A stretch of DNA of 64,000 nucleotides from Winogradskyella psychrotolerans (GTDB lineage Bacteria; Bacteroidota; Bacteroidia; Flavobacteriales; Flavobacteriaceae), in NCBI RefSeq assembly GCF_018860545.1, contig NZ_JAHKPN010000026.1:111334-175333 (forward strand), in the 5' to 3' direction. The position numbers and the translations under genes were made by a program. Below the pieces are notes generated by a model. The model was not told the DNA's origin and ran no database searches. It saw nothing but the letters and a program-made list of their open reading frames with translations. Positions 32,152 through 40,660 of this stretch are shown here, in pieces; within the stretch, counting starts at the first letter, position 1; each line of letters begins with the position of its first letter.

Positions 32152-34062
32152 ATGGAAGAAAAGAAATTCGACGTTAAATCTATAATAGGGTTTATCCTCA
32201 TATTTGGTATTTTGTTATACATCATGTACCAAAACCAACCAAGTCCAGAGGAACTTGAAGCTCAAAAACTAGCAGAGCAAGAACAAGTTGAAGCAGAAAA
32301 AATTAGTAAACAGAATGAAACTGTAGTAACGTCGTCTTCAGATTATACTAGCAACACACAGGTTTTAGATTCTACACAAAAAGCAGCACTTCAAAATAAA
32401 GTAGGTTCTTTTGCTTATGCCTTAACCTTGCCATCGGCAGCAGATAAGCTAACTACGGTTGAAACAGATGTTTTTGAATTAAAATTCAATACTAAAGGGG
32501 GGCACTTAGCAGAAGTGAAATTAAGAAATTTTGTAGATTATGATTCTGTGCCAGTATATATGGTAAAGGATAATAATAGTGCTTTTAATATCCAATTTGG
32601 AACATCGGATAATAGAACTTTAAATACACAAGATTTTCCGTTTGAACCATCAGTGTCTAAAAGCGGTGAGAATACTGTGGTTTCTATGAAGCTTAAGGTT
32701 TCTGAAACGGCATTTCTAGAATACCGTTACGAGTTGAAACCTAAAGATTATATGATTGATTTTTCAATTAAATCTCAAGGTTTGAGCGGAGTGTTTAATA
32801 CCTCACAACCTATTGAATTAGATTGGAAGCAAAAAAGTATTCGCCATTCAAAAAGTATTAGTTACGAGAATCGTTATACTAGGTTAACCTATATGTATGA
32901 TGATGGTAAAGTTGATAAATTATCTCAAGCTAGTGATGATGATGAATCAGCAGATGACGTGGAGTGGCTATCATACAGACAGCATTTCTTTAGTTCTATT
33001 CTTGTTGCAAACGATAGTCCGTTTAAGAAAGTGGCGTTAACCTCGTCAGATTTAGTTGAGGATGAAGAAATAGATACGTTATATACTAAATTATATACAT
33101 CAAAAATGCCATTGGCATTTAATGGTGGTGAGTTAAATCAAAATCTTGGGTTGTATTATGGCCCAACAGATAATGCTACTCTAAAACAATATGATAAAGG
33201 TTTAGAGGAAAGTATACCATTTGGTTGGGGAATTTTTGGATGGATAAATAAAGTATTATTTATTCCTTTATTTGGCTTCCTTAGTGGCTTTTTACCATAT
33301 GGTATTGCCATTATTGTAATGACGATTCTAGTAAAAATCGTATTATCATTTGTACAGTATAAGCAATTCTTATCTCAGGCTAAGATGAAAATCTTAAAAC
33401 CAGAATTAGATGCTGTTAGAGAAAAGTACAAAGACAATAAGTTAAAGGCACAGCAGGAAACGATGGCTATTCAAAGTCGAGCAGGAGCGAGTCCATTGAG
33501 TGGATGTTTACCAGGCTTAATGCAAATTCCGGTCTTCTATGCCTTATTTATGTTTTTCCCAACAGCTTTTGAGTTAAGACAAAAAGGATTCCTTTGGGCA
33601 GACGATTTAAGTTCTTATGATTCTGTGTTAGACTTGCCATTCCACATCCCTCTATATGGAGATCACGTGGCTTTGTTTCCAATTTTGGCAGCTATCGCTA
33701 TTTTCTTTTATATGAAAATGACAACAGGACAGCAAATGGCAACACAGCCAACACAAGAAGGTATGCCTGATATGCAAAAAATGATGAAATATATGATTTA
33801 TTTCTCACCTTTATTAATGTTGATTTTCTTCAATAATTATGCATCAGGATTAAGTTTGTATTACTTTATTTCTAACTTAATTAGTATTGGTATTATGTTA
33901 GTCATCAAAAACTATATTATTGATGAAGATAAAGTGTTAGCTAAAATAGAAGTCAGCAAAACAAAACCTAAAAAGCAAAATAAATTTCAGAAGAAAATGG
34001 CTGAAATGATGGAGCAAGCTGAGGCACAAAAGCAAGCGCAACAAAAAGGTAAGAAGAAATAA
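32152..34062 (+). CDS. yidC: Membrane protein insertase YidC
   Basis: Inserts proteins into the inner membrane, alone or with Sec. The 636-residue form is Gram-negative type: first membrane segment near residues 11-25 (SIIGFILIFGILLYIM), a large periplasmic beta-domain to about residue 350, then the five-helix insertase core with SGCLPGLMQIPVFYALF and the FNNYASGLSLYYF signature. The C-terminal tail is Lys/Gln-rich, as expected for ribosome contact. It ends in a strong terminator. Confidence 0.96.
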   Translation: MEEKKFDVKSIIGFILIFGILLYIMYQNQPSPEELEAQKLAEQEQVEAEKISKQNETVVTSSSDYTSNTQVLDSTQKAALQNKVGSFAYALTLPSAADKLTTVETDVFELKFNTKGGHLAEVKLRNFVDYDSVPVYMVKDNNSAFNIQFGTSDNRTLNTQDFPFEPSVSKSGENTVVSMKLKVSETAFLEYRYELKPKDYMIDFSIKSQGLSGVFNTSQPIELDWKQKSIRHSKSISYENRYTRLTYMYDDGKVDKLSQASDDDESADDVEWLSYRQHFFSSILVANDSPFKKVALTSSDLVEDEEIDTLYTKLYTSKMPLAFNGGELNQNLGLYYGPTDNATLKQYDKGLEESIPFGWGIFGWINKVLFIPLFGFLSGFLPYGIAIIVMTILVKIVLSFVQYKQFLSQAKMKILKPELDAVREKYKDNKLKAQQETMAIQSRAGASPLSGCLPGLMQIPVFYALFMFFPTAFELRQKGFLWADDLSSYDSVLDLPFHIPLYGDHVALFPILAAIAIFFYMKMTTGQQMATQPTQEGMPDMQKMMKYMIYFSPLLMLIFFNNYASGLSLYYFISNLISIGIMLVIKNYIIDEDKVLAKIEVSKTKPKKQNKFQKKMAEMMEQAEAQKQAQQKGKKK

Positions 34063-34095
34063 TTTAGCTTCGCCTTAATTATTAATAAGTAAACT

Positions 34096-34130
34096 ATAGC
34101 CTCAACATTTTTGTTGAGGCTATTTTTATT
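34096..34130 (+). terminator. Rho-independent terminator after yidC
   Basis: ATAGCCTCAAC and GTTGAGGCTAT form a perfect 11-bp stem with a six-base loop, followed by TTTT, 34 bp after the yidC stop. Confidence 0.85.
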
Positions 34131-34145
34131 CAATAATTTGAAAGT

Positions 34146-34589
34146 ATGAAAATTGAAGTATGTAACAAAGCAGATATTAAAACAATTGTAGACGGTCTTA
34201 ATACTTATAATTTAGACAAGGTAGCTGCATTATCAAACATTTGGACTCCCTTAGAGTATAGTTTAAAAAATGAAGATGATGCTGTTGTTGGTGGTGTTTT
34301 GGCAGGATTGAATTACTGGAATGGTTTAGAGATTAAAATACTTTGGATAGAAGAAGACTATAGAAATCAAGGTTTAGGAAGAAAGCTATTAAATCATCTT
34401 GAAAATGAAGCTACAAGGAGAGGAGCAAGCATTGCAATGGTAGATACTTTTGATTTTCAAGCCGAAGGTTTTTATATAAAAAATAATTACGACGTGATTG
34501 GAGAAATTAAAAATTTCCCAAAAGGCCACCGACGTATTTATTTTACTAAAATATTAGAATCAAAAAGGCCCAAACCTTTTACAGTTTGA
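34146..34589 (+). CDS. GNAT family N-acetyltransferase
   Basis: A 147-residue acetyl-CoA-dependent acetyltransferase. The acetyl-CoA pyrophosphate loop is visible as RNQGLGRKLL following the beta-4 strand IKILWIEEDY, and a C-terminal strand contains FYIKNNYDVIGE. The substrate is unknown. Its last codons overlap the hairpin that terminates the convergent fasciclin gene. Confidence 0.88.
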   Translation: MKIEVCNKADIKTIVDGLNTYNLDKVAALSNIWTPLEYSLKNEDDAVVGGVLAGLNYWNGLEIKILWIEEDYRNQGLGRKLLNHLENEATRRGASIAMVDTFDFQAEGFYIKNNYDVIGEIKNFPKGHRRIYFTKILESKRPKPFTV

Positions 34590-34595
34590 GCCTTT
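34564..34595 (-). terminator. Terminator of the fasciclin gene, overlapping the GNAT 3' end
   Basis: On the minus strand AAAGGCTCAAAC pairs with GTTTGGGCCTTT (one G-U) around an 8-nt loop and is followed by TTTTTG. It begins 40 bp after the fasciclin stop and includes the last eight codons of the opposing GNAT gene. Confidence 0.7.
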
Positions 34596-34635
34596 ACCTC
34601 ACAAATTAATCAACCTAAATTAAATGAGCATTATA

Positions 34636-35634
34636 TTAATTATCTTGCAATGGTAGAAGAACAGTGTCAATAACATGAACCACACCATTCATAGATTGAA
34701 TATCTACTAAGCTAGTTACAATAGTACTCACACGACCGTTTGGATCTGTAAGTGTGTATGCTGAATTATCAGCAGTAATATCTCCACCTAATGTACCAAC
34801 AGTTCCGTTTGGTAAACCACTAGATTGCACATTTCCACTAACAATATGATAAGTTAAAACAGCGTCCACTGTTGCTGGATCTAAATCTCCTAAAGCTGTA
34901 TTTCCTGAAGGGTCTAATTCTATCAATAAATTTGCAAAAGCATCGTTAGTTGGTGCAAAGACAGTAAATGGTCCTGTTGAAGCATCTGAAACAGTAGCAA
35001 TATAAGGTACTGTTGGTGTTCCACTGTCCGCTAATTGTAAAGCGGCAACCAAATTTGATAATGCAGGATTCGTTGTTGCAAACGTCGCAATTGTTGGTAG
35101 ACCTATAACTTCGTCAACGATATGTACAATACCATTAGTTGCTGTATTGTCTGCATTTGTAACGGTTGATGCACCATTCAACATCACTCCATTTGACGTT
35201 GTATAGTATAAGCTTAAATTTTCGTCGTTCGGACCTGTCGCAGCAGTGGTTGTATAACCTGATCCAGCGTTGACTAAATCTGTAGAACTTACCGTAGCAC
35301 CAATTATAACATGGTTTAATAAAATGTTTCTCACTAAATTCTCTTCAGTTGTAGACAAATTGTCTAGATCTAAACCGGTGTCAGCGAGTAATTGTGCAAA
35401 AGCTTCATTTGTTGGAGCAAAAACAGTAAATGGTCCATCTCCTTGTAATGTAGTTACCAAATCAGTTGCTTGTAGAGCAGCAGCTAAAGAGGTTAAATTG
35501 TTTTCTAACGCAACGTCTATAACGGTTGTTGTAGAAGGTGTTGTTACATTGTCGTCATCATCACTACAAGACGTTGTTACTATAGTTAATAGAAATACTG
35601 CAAGTAATGTGAAGTTTTTTAAAATAATTTTCAT
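34636..35634 (-). CDS. Two-domain fasciclin (FAS1) lipoprotein
   Basis: A 332-residue lipoprotein (lipobox TTSCSDDDD, acidic after the Cys). Two FAS1 domains follow, about residues 37-175 and 180-330; each has the H1 box (GPFTVFAPTNEAFAQLL and GPFTVFAPTNDAFANLL) and an H2 end (GIVHIVDEVIGLP and GVVHVIDTVLLP). FAS1 domains mediate adhesion. The product is likely anchored in the outer membrane. A TAAATTTG -7 element lies about 53 nt upstream. Confidence 0.92.
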   Translation of the reverse strand: MKIILKNFTLLAVFLLTIVTTSCSDDDDNVTTPSTTTVIDVALENNLTSLAAALQATDLVTTLQGDGPFTVFAPTNEAFAQLLADTGLDLDNLSTTEENLVRNILLNHVIIGATVSSTDLVNAGSGYTTTAATGPNDENLSLYYTTSNGVMLNGASTVTNADNTATNGIVHIVDEVIGLPTIATFATTNPALSNLVAALQLADSGTPTVPYIATVSDASTGPFTVFAPTNDAFANLLIELDPSGNTALGDLDPATVDAVLTYHIVSGNVQSSGLPNGTVGTLGGDITADNSAYTLTDPNGRVSTIVTSLVDIQSMNGVVHVIDTVLLPLQDN

Positions 35635-35686
35635 TGTTTTGAGTTTTTATATTGTTTAACATTCAAACTTTTACTAGTTTGTTTAA

Positions 35687-35694
35687 CAAATTTA
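35687..35694 (-). promoter_or_regulatory. Candidate -7 element for the fasciclin gene
   Basis: Reads TAAATTTG on the minus strand, 53 nt upstream of the fasciclin start and directly beside the start of the divergent gene at 35699. Confidence 0.4.
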
Positions 35695-35698
35695 CATA

Positions 35699-36409
35699 AT
35701 GATTAAACAAAAGTTTTATACGCTTTTCATTTTAACACTATTTTTAACATCTGCATTTGCGCAAAATCCGGTAAATCAATTTGATAAAGACGGACTACGA
35801 CACGGGTTTTGGACTAAAAATTACCATAAAACCAAAGAGAAACGTTACGAAGGAGTTTTTAAGCATGGCAAAGAAATTGATTCATTCAAGTTTTATACGT
35901 TGTCTGGTGGTAAGAGTGTTTTAAGTGCCATAAAAGTCTTTAATGAAACCGATAGCATTGCAGAGGTTACTTTTATAGCCTCTACTAAAAAGGTGATTAG
36001 TGAAGGTAAAATGAATGGTAAACGATTTATTGGACCTTGGACGTTTTACCATAAAAATGCAGACGTGAAGATGATTGAAGAAAATTATAATGATGATGGT
36101 CTACTTGAAGGAGAGCGTTTCGTGTATTTCAAAAATGGAAATGTAGCAGAAAGTGCTCGCTATAAAAATGGTAAACTAGATGGTGAATCTAAATGGTTTT
36201 CTGAAAAAAATATCTTATTGAGGCATACACATTACAAGGAAGGCGAATTAGAGGGTAAAACCATTAACTATGATGCTAATGGAAACATAACCTCTGAGGG
36301 TGACTATAATAATAGTCAGAAAAAGGGGATTTGGAAATATTATAAAGATGGTAAGCTAACAAAAGAAATAGACCATACCACACAAGAAGTCATATCTAAA
36401 AAGGAATAG
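35699..36409 (+). CDS. Exported MORN/YwqK-repeat protein
   Basis: A 236-residue exported protein (signal ending TSAFAQ). The rest is a string of about seven short repeats of the form 'G.....W..Y...G......Y..G' (for example GFWTKNYHKT, GPWTFYHKNA, GERFVYFKNG, GIWKYYKDG), the pattern of YwqK/MORN-like beta-hairpin repeats. Databases often label such proteins as toxin-antitoxin YwqK antitoxins, but here it looks like a structural or envelope protein. A terminator follows 33 bp downstream. Confidence 0.85.
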   Translation: MIKQKFYTLFILTLFLTSAFAQNPVNQFDKDGLRHGFWTKNYHKTKEKRYEGVFKHGKEIDSFKFYTLSGGKSVLSAIKVFNETDSIAEVTFIASTKKVISEGKMNGKRFIGPWTFYHKNADVKMIEENYNDDGLLEGERFVYFKNGNVAESARYKNGKLDGESKWFSEKNILLRHTHYKEGELEGKTINYDANGNITSEGDYNNSQKKGIWKYYKDGKLTKEIDHTTQEVISKKE

Positions 36410-36442
36410 TTTAAGGCTATACAACGCATAGAATTTCAGAAT

Positions 36443-36475
36443 GGCAATCTTAATAGGATTGCCTTTTTTATTTTG
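36443..36475 (+). terminator. Rho-independent terminator after the YwqK-repeat gene
   Basis: GGCAATC and GATTGCC form a 7-bp stem followed by TTTTTTATTTT. Confidence 0.8.
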
Positions 36476-36483
36476 TAATTTTG
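36476..36483 (+). promoter_or_regulatory. Candidate -7 element for mnmA
   Basis: TAATTTTG directly follows the upstream terminator and would give an mnmA leader of about 135 nt, which contains the hairpin at 36599-36616. Confidence 0.35.
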
Positions 36484-36598
36484 CCGAAGTTTTTCGAACA
36501 AAAACGTTATGAATATTACATATTCATGTTTAAATTGTTCCCTTGAGGGGACTTTAGGGGTGTTTTTCAAAAAGCATCTAGTTATTAATTAAAAGAGA

Positions 36599-36616
36599 TA
36601 CCTGCTTTCGCAGGTA
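36599..36616 (+). promoter_or_regulatory. Hairpin covering the mnmA translation initiation region
   Basis: TACCTGC and GCAGGTA form a perfect 7-bp stem with a TTTC tetraloop, ending 6 nt before the mnmA ATG. It could hinder ribosome loading, or be a copy of a dispersed CCTGC-type repeat. Confidence 0.5.
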
Positions 36617-36622
36617 ATTAAT

Positions 36623-37810
36623 ATGAAAAGAGTCATCGTAGGACTTTCAGGTGGAGTAGATTCTAGTGTAGCAGCTTATCTTTTAAAAGAACAAGGTTAC
36701 GAGGTTATTGGGTTGTTTATGAAAAATTGGCACGATGATTCTGTGACCATTTCAGACGAATGTCCTTGGTTAGAAGATAGTAATGATGCCATGTTGGTGG
36801 CGGACAAATTAGGCATTCCTTTTCAAACGGTAGATTTAAGTGTACAATACAAAGAGCGTATTGTAGATTATATGTTTAACGAATATGAAAAAGGGAGAAC
36901 ACCAAATCCTGATGTACTTTGCAATCGTGAAATAAAGTTTGATGTCTTTATGGATATCGCTTTAGAATTAGGTGCAGATTATGTGGCTACAGGTCATTAT
37001 TGCAGAAAAAGTACTATTGAAAAAGATGGTGAAGAAATTCATCAATTATTAGCAGGAGCAGATCCGAATAAAGATCAGTCGTATTTTCTTTGTCAATTAT
37101 CACAATCTCAATTGGCAAAAGCAATATTCCCTATAGGAGAATTGCTAAAGCCTGAAGTTAGAGAAATTGCAAAGGCACAAGATTTAATCACCGCTGAAAA
37201 GAAAGATTCTCAAGGCTTATGTTTTATTGGGAAAGTAAGATTGCCAGAATTCTTACAACAACAATTAAAACCAAAAGAAGGTGATATCGTTGAGGTTGAT
37301 GAGCGTTTTGAAATTTATAATCAAGCGTCTCCTTCTTTTGATACTAAAGAAGACGAATTGGAATTCTTGGCTAAAAAACCAGTGTACAAATTAACAGACG
37401 GTAAAGTTGTTGGGAAACATCAAGGTGCACATTATTTTACTAAAGGGCAACGGAAAGGTTTAGGAGTAGGAGGTACTGTAGAACCTTTATTTGTTATTGA
37501 TACAGACGTAAATGATAATATTATTTACACAGGTCAAGGAAAACAACATCCTGGTTTATACCGAAACGTATTGTTTGTGACTAACGAAGAATTGCATTGG
37601 GTTAGAGAAGATTTAGCTATAAAAGAAGGCGAAACTATGTCAGTTATGGCAAGAATTCGTTACAGACAAACTTTAGAAAAAGCAACCTTACACAAAGTGG
37701 CTTCAGGTATGTACGTAGAATTTGAAAATAAACAATCTGCAATTACCGAAGGTCAGTTTGTAGCATGGTATTTAGAAGACGAATTGTTAGGTTCGGGTGT
37801 TATTTCTTAA
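36623..37810 (+). CDS. mnmA: tRNA-specific 2-thiouridylase MnmA
   Basis: Thiolates U34 of Lys, Glu and Gln tRNAs. The 395-residue product has the PP-loop ATP site GLSGGVDSS (residues 7-15) and the two catalytic cysteines, Cys100 ([10 protein letters not shown]) and Cys200 (SQGLCFIGK). TGHYCRK near residue 127 is the tRNA-binding strand region. Length is typical and the gene stands alone with a long leader. Confidence 0.96.
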   Translation: MKRVIVGLSGGVDSSVAAYLLKEQGYEVIGLFMKNWHDDSVTISDECPWLEDSNDAMLVADKLGIPFQTVDLSVQYKERIVDYMFNEYEKGRTPNPDVLCNREIKFDVFMDIALELGADYVATGHYCRKSTIEKDGEEIHQLLAGADPNKDQSYFLCQLSQSQLAKAIFPIGELLKPEVREIAKAQDLITAEKKDSQGLCFIGKVRLPEFLQQQLKPKEGDIVEVDERFEIYNQASPSFDTKEDELEFLAKKPVYKLTDGKVVGKHQGAHYFTKGQRKGLGVGGTVEPLFVIDTDVNDNIIYTGQGKQHPGLYRNVLFVTNEELHWVREDLAIKEGETMSVMARIRYRQTLEKATLHKVASGMYVEFENKQSAITEGQFVAWYLEDELLGSGVIS

Positions 37811-37854
37811 CTTGCATTTAGATTAATTTTTCTGATAGATTACGTAGAAATCAT

Positions 37855-37904
37855 CAGTTCGAGTGATTTGTAACTTTTTTATAGTTGAAAATTGTATCGA
37901 GAAC
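37855..37904 (+). repeat. Third copy of the ~50-bp interspersed repeat
   Basis: Begins CAGTTCGAGTGATT and ends TTGTATCGAGAAC. It has exactly the same 50-bp length as the copy at 16815-16864, with conserved ends and a diverged centre, and lies 19 bp before the subtilisin ATG. Confidence 0.6.
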
Positions 37905-37923
37905 ACGTTAGATTTAAAATCCT

Positions 37924-39537
37924 ATGAAAAATATTATTACAATACTTCTTTTAATATTCATTACTAATAGCTTCGCTCAAGAAGACGCATGGATCTACCT
38001 AACAGACAAGCCAAATGCTTCAGCTTTAGTAGAAAACCCAATTAGCATTCTTACACAAAAGGCAATTGATAGAAAGCAGAATCATAACATCGCTATTGAT
38101 GTACGCGATGTACCAGTGAATGAAGCGTATATTACAGACTTAAAGTCTCAAACTGGCATAAGCGTTTTGGCCAAATCTAAATGGTTTAATGCGGTTCATG
38201 TTAGAGGTTCTGAAGATGATATAAATGCCTTGAGTAATTTAACTTTTGTGGAAAGTATTGATTTTGCTAATAAAAATTTAAATAGCCTATCAAGATCTTC
38301 TTTAATGGTAAGTAAAACAGACACTGAAGACGAAACAATTGCTTTTACATATGGTGATACACAAAACCAAGTAGAAATGATTAATGCTGATAATCTTCAC
38401 TCTGCAGATTTTACAGGAGAAGGCATTACGATTGCCGTGATGGATGCCGGATTTCCCGGTGTGAGTATGATGGGAGCCTTTCAACGTTTACGAGATAATG
38501 GAGGATTATTAGACGGTTATGATTTTGTAGATCGAACGTCGGATGTTTATAATTATACAGCAAGCAATCATGGGACTAAAGTATTGAGCACTATGGCAGG
38601 ATTCATTCAAGATCAGTATGTCGGCACTGCTCCAGATGCGACTTACTATGTCTTTAGAACAGAAGATGCAGGAAGCGAAAATCCGGTAGAAGAAAGTTAT
38701 TGGGTTGAAGCTGCTGAGCGTGCCGATAGTTTAGGTGTAGATATGATTAATACGTCTTTAGGTTATCAAACCTATGATAATTCAAATTACGATTATACAC
38801 CAGCAGATATGAATGGGCAAACAACCTTTATTTCTAAAGGAGCTTCCATTGCTGCAGAAAAAGGGATATTGGTCGTAGTAAGCGCTGGTAATTCAGGTGC
38901 AACGGATTGGCAAACGGTTGGTGCTCCTGCAGATTCTCCAAATGTATTATCTATTGGTGGTGTAGATGCTGATGGTGATTACGTTTCATTCAGCTCGCAA
39001 GGAAGTGATGCCCAAGTGGGCTACCAAAAACCAGATGTGGTTGCTAGAGCTGGTTTGGCTTTTGTGATTGATGAAAATAATACCGTTGTTCAAAATAATG
39101 GAACTTCGTTTAGTGGCCCCATTCTTTGTGGAGGTATTGCTTCTTTGTGGCAAGCTATTCCAGATGCATTACCCATTGAAGTTATGGATTACGTGAGGCA
39201 ATCAGCGTCACAATTTAATGCGCCAGATGATTTTTTAGGATATGGCATTCCAGATTTAGATTTGGCAAGAACTACAGTGTTGTCTTTAAATGAAGAACAG
39301 CTTGAAGATTTTAAATTTTATCCAAATCCAGTAACTTCTAATTTAAATATCGAAATGCCTTCAAGCGTTAATCAAATAGACGTTTCAATGTATAATCAAT
39401 TAGGCCAAGTAATTTTGAATCAATCGATAAATGAAACTTCGACATCTATAGATGTTTCTAATTTAGCTTCAGGCATTTATCTAATTCAATTTTCAACGTC
39501 AGGTATCTCAAAAACCTTTAAAATTATAAAACAATAA
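37924..39537 (+). CDS. S8 subtilisin-family serine peptidase with T9SS sorting domain
   Basis: A 537-residue exported protease (signal ending TNSFAQ). The catalytic triad is visible as Asp174 (IAVMDAGFPG), His216 (SNHGTKVLSTMAG) and Ser395 (NGTSFSGPILCGG). An inhibitor-like propeptide precedes the domain. The last ~75 residues (FKFYPNPVTSNLNI, ASGIYLIQF) form a type IX secretion sorting domain, so it is surface-attached or released. The stop codon overlaps the next start (TAATG). Confidence 0.93.
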   Translation: MKNIITILLLIFITNSFAQEDAWIYLTDKPNASALVENPISILTQKAIDRKQNHNIAIDVRDVPVNEAYITDLKSQTGISVLAKSKWFNAVHVRGSEDDINALSNLTFVESIDFANKNLNSLSRSSLMVSKTDTEDETIAFTYGDTQNQVEMINADNLHSADFTGEGITIAVMDAGFPGVSMMGAFQRLRDNGGLLDGYDFVDRTSDVYNYTASNHGTKVLSTMAGFIQDQYVGTAPDATYYVFRTEDAGSENPVEESYWVEAAERADSLGVDMINTSLGYQTYDNSNYDYTPADMNGQTTFISKGASIAAEKGILVVVSAGNSGATDWQTVGAPADSPNVLSIGGVDADGDYVSFSSQGSDAQVGYQKPDVVARAGLAFVIDENNTVVQNNGTSFSGPILCGGIASLWQAIPDALPIEVMDYVRQSASQFNAPDDFLGYGIPDLDLARTTVLSLNEEQLEDFKFYPNPVTSNLNIEMPSSVNQIDVSMYNQLGQVILNQSINETSTSIDVSNLASGIYLIQFSTSGISKTFKIIKQ

Positions 39538-40478
39538 TGGCAAATAGAATCACTTCACTTTTCAATATAAAATATCCAATTATCCAAGCAGGAATGATAT
39601 GGAATAGTGGTTGGAAGTTAGCTTCTGCCGCAAGTAATTCAGGAATATTAGGATTAATTGGTGCTGGCTCTATGTATCCAGATGTTCTGCGAGAACATAT
39701 TCAGAAATGTAAAGCAGCGACCGATCAACCCTTTGGTGTTAATGTTCCAATGTTGTATCCCAATGTTCAAGAAATTATGGATATCATTGTTGAAGAAGGT
39801 GTAAAGGTGGTGTTTACGTCGGCTGGAAATCCGAAAACGTGGACCAAATGGTTACAAGATAAAGGGATTACGGTGGTACATGTAGTCAGTAGTGTAAAGT
39901 TCGCCTTAAAAGCACAAGCTGCTGGAGTCGATGCGATTGTAGCCGAAGGTTTTGAAGCCGGAGGACATAATGGACGCGATGAAACGACCACCTTAACCTT
40001 AATTCCAATGGTTAAAGAACAACTTGAAATTCCATTAATCGCAGCAGGAGGTATTGCCACTGGAAAAGCGATGTTGGCATGTATGATTTTAGGAGCCGAC
40101 GGAGTACAAGTGGGTAGTCGATTTGTAGCTAGTGAGGAATCTTCAGCGCACCAAGCCTTTAAACAAGTGGTTGTGGATGCTAAAGAAGGTGATACGCAAT
40201 TAACGTTAAAGGAATTGGCACCTGTACGATTAGTAAAGAATAAATTTTATAACGACTTACTAGAACTTTATAAAACAAGTCCAACTCCAGAACAACTCAA
40301 AGAATTACTAGGTAGAGCCAGAGCCAAACGTGGGATGTTTGAAGGAGATTTAGATGACGGAGAACTTGAGATTGGTCAAATCGCAGGTTTGATTCACGAT
40401 GTAAAACCAGTTGCTGAAATTGTAGCGGATATGGTGCGTGAGTTTGAGGAGGCTAAAAATACGATCAGTTCGTTATAA
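39537..40478 (+). CDS. Nitronate monooxygenase / FabK-like FMN enzyme
   Basis: A 313-residue TIM-barrel flavoprotein of the 2-nitropropane dioxygenase family. The FMN site and active-site His are visible in EGFEAGGHNGRDE, and the phosphate-binding segments are IAAGGIATGKAM and DGVQVGSRF. Similar proteins are nitronate monooxygenases or FabK enoyl reductases; I cannot separate them safely. The start overlaps the peptidase stop by one base, so translation is coupled even though the products act in different compartments. Confidence 0.88.
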   Translation: MANRITSLFNIKYPIIQAGMIWNSGWKLASAASNSGILGLIGAGSMYPDVLREHIQKCKAATDQPFGVNVPMLYPNVQEIMDIIVEEGVKVVFTSAGNPKTWTKWLQDKGITVVHVVSSVKFALKAQAAGVDAIVAEGFEAGGHNGRDETTTLTLIPMVKEQLEIPLIAAGGIATGKAMLACMILGADGVQVGSRFVASEESSAHQAFKQVVVDAKEGDTQLTLKELAPVRLVKNKFYNDLLELYKTSPTPEQLKELLGRARAKRGMFEGDLDDGELEIGQIAGLIHDVKPVAEIVADMVREFEEAKNTISSL

Positions 40479-40626
40479 ATATTAATTAAAAAACTGTGAA
40501 TGTGGTAATTAAACTGTTTCTGTTTTGTCTAAACTTATAAATGACAAGTCTTTTGTTATATGTTTATAATTTATTGAATGACTACGTTTTAAAACGTTTA
40601 TTTACTGCTTTTTTTAATAAAACACT

Positions 40627-40634
40627 TAAATTTG
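40627..40634 (+). promoter_or_regulatory. -7 element of the antiporter gene
   Basis: TAAATTTG (TAnnTTTG) lies 26 nt upstream of the ATG at 40661. Confidence 0.5.
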
Positions 40635-40660
40635 TGCTTGCTAATTTTAGCTAGGAATGT

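Noticed and set aside
35699..36409. YwqK antitoxin of a toxin-antitoxin pair
   Set aside because: The product has a signal peptide and repeat structure, and no toxin gene is adjacent; the label in databases is not informative.
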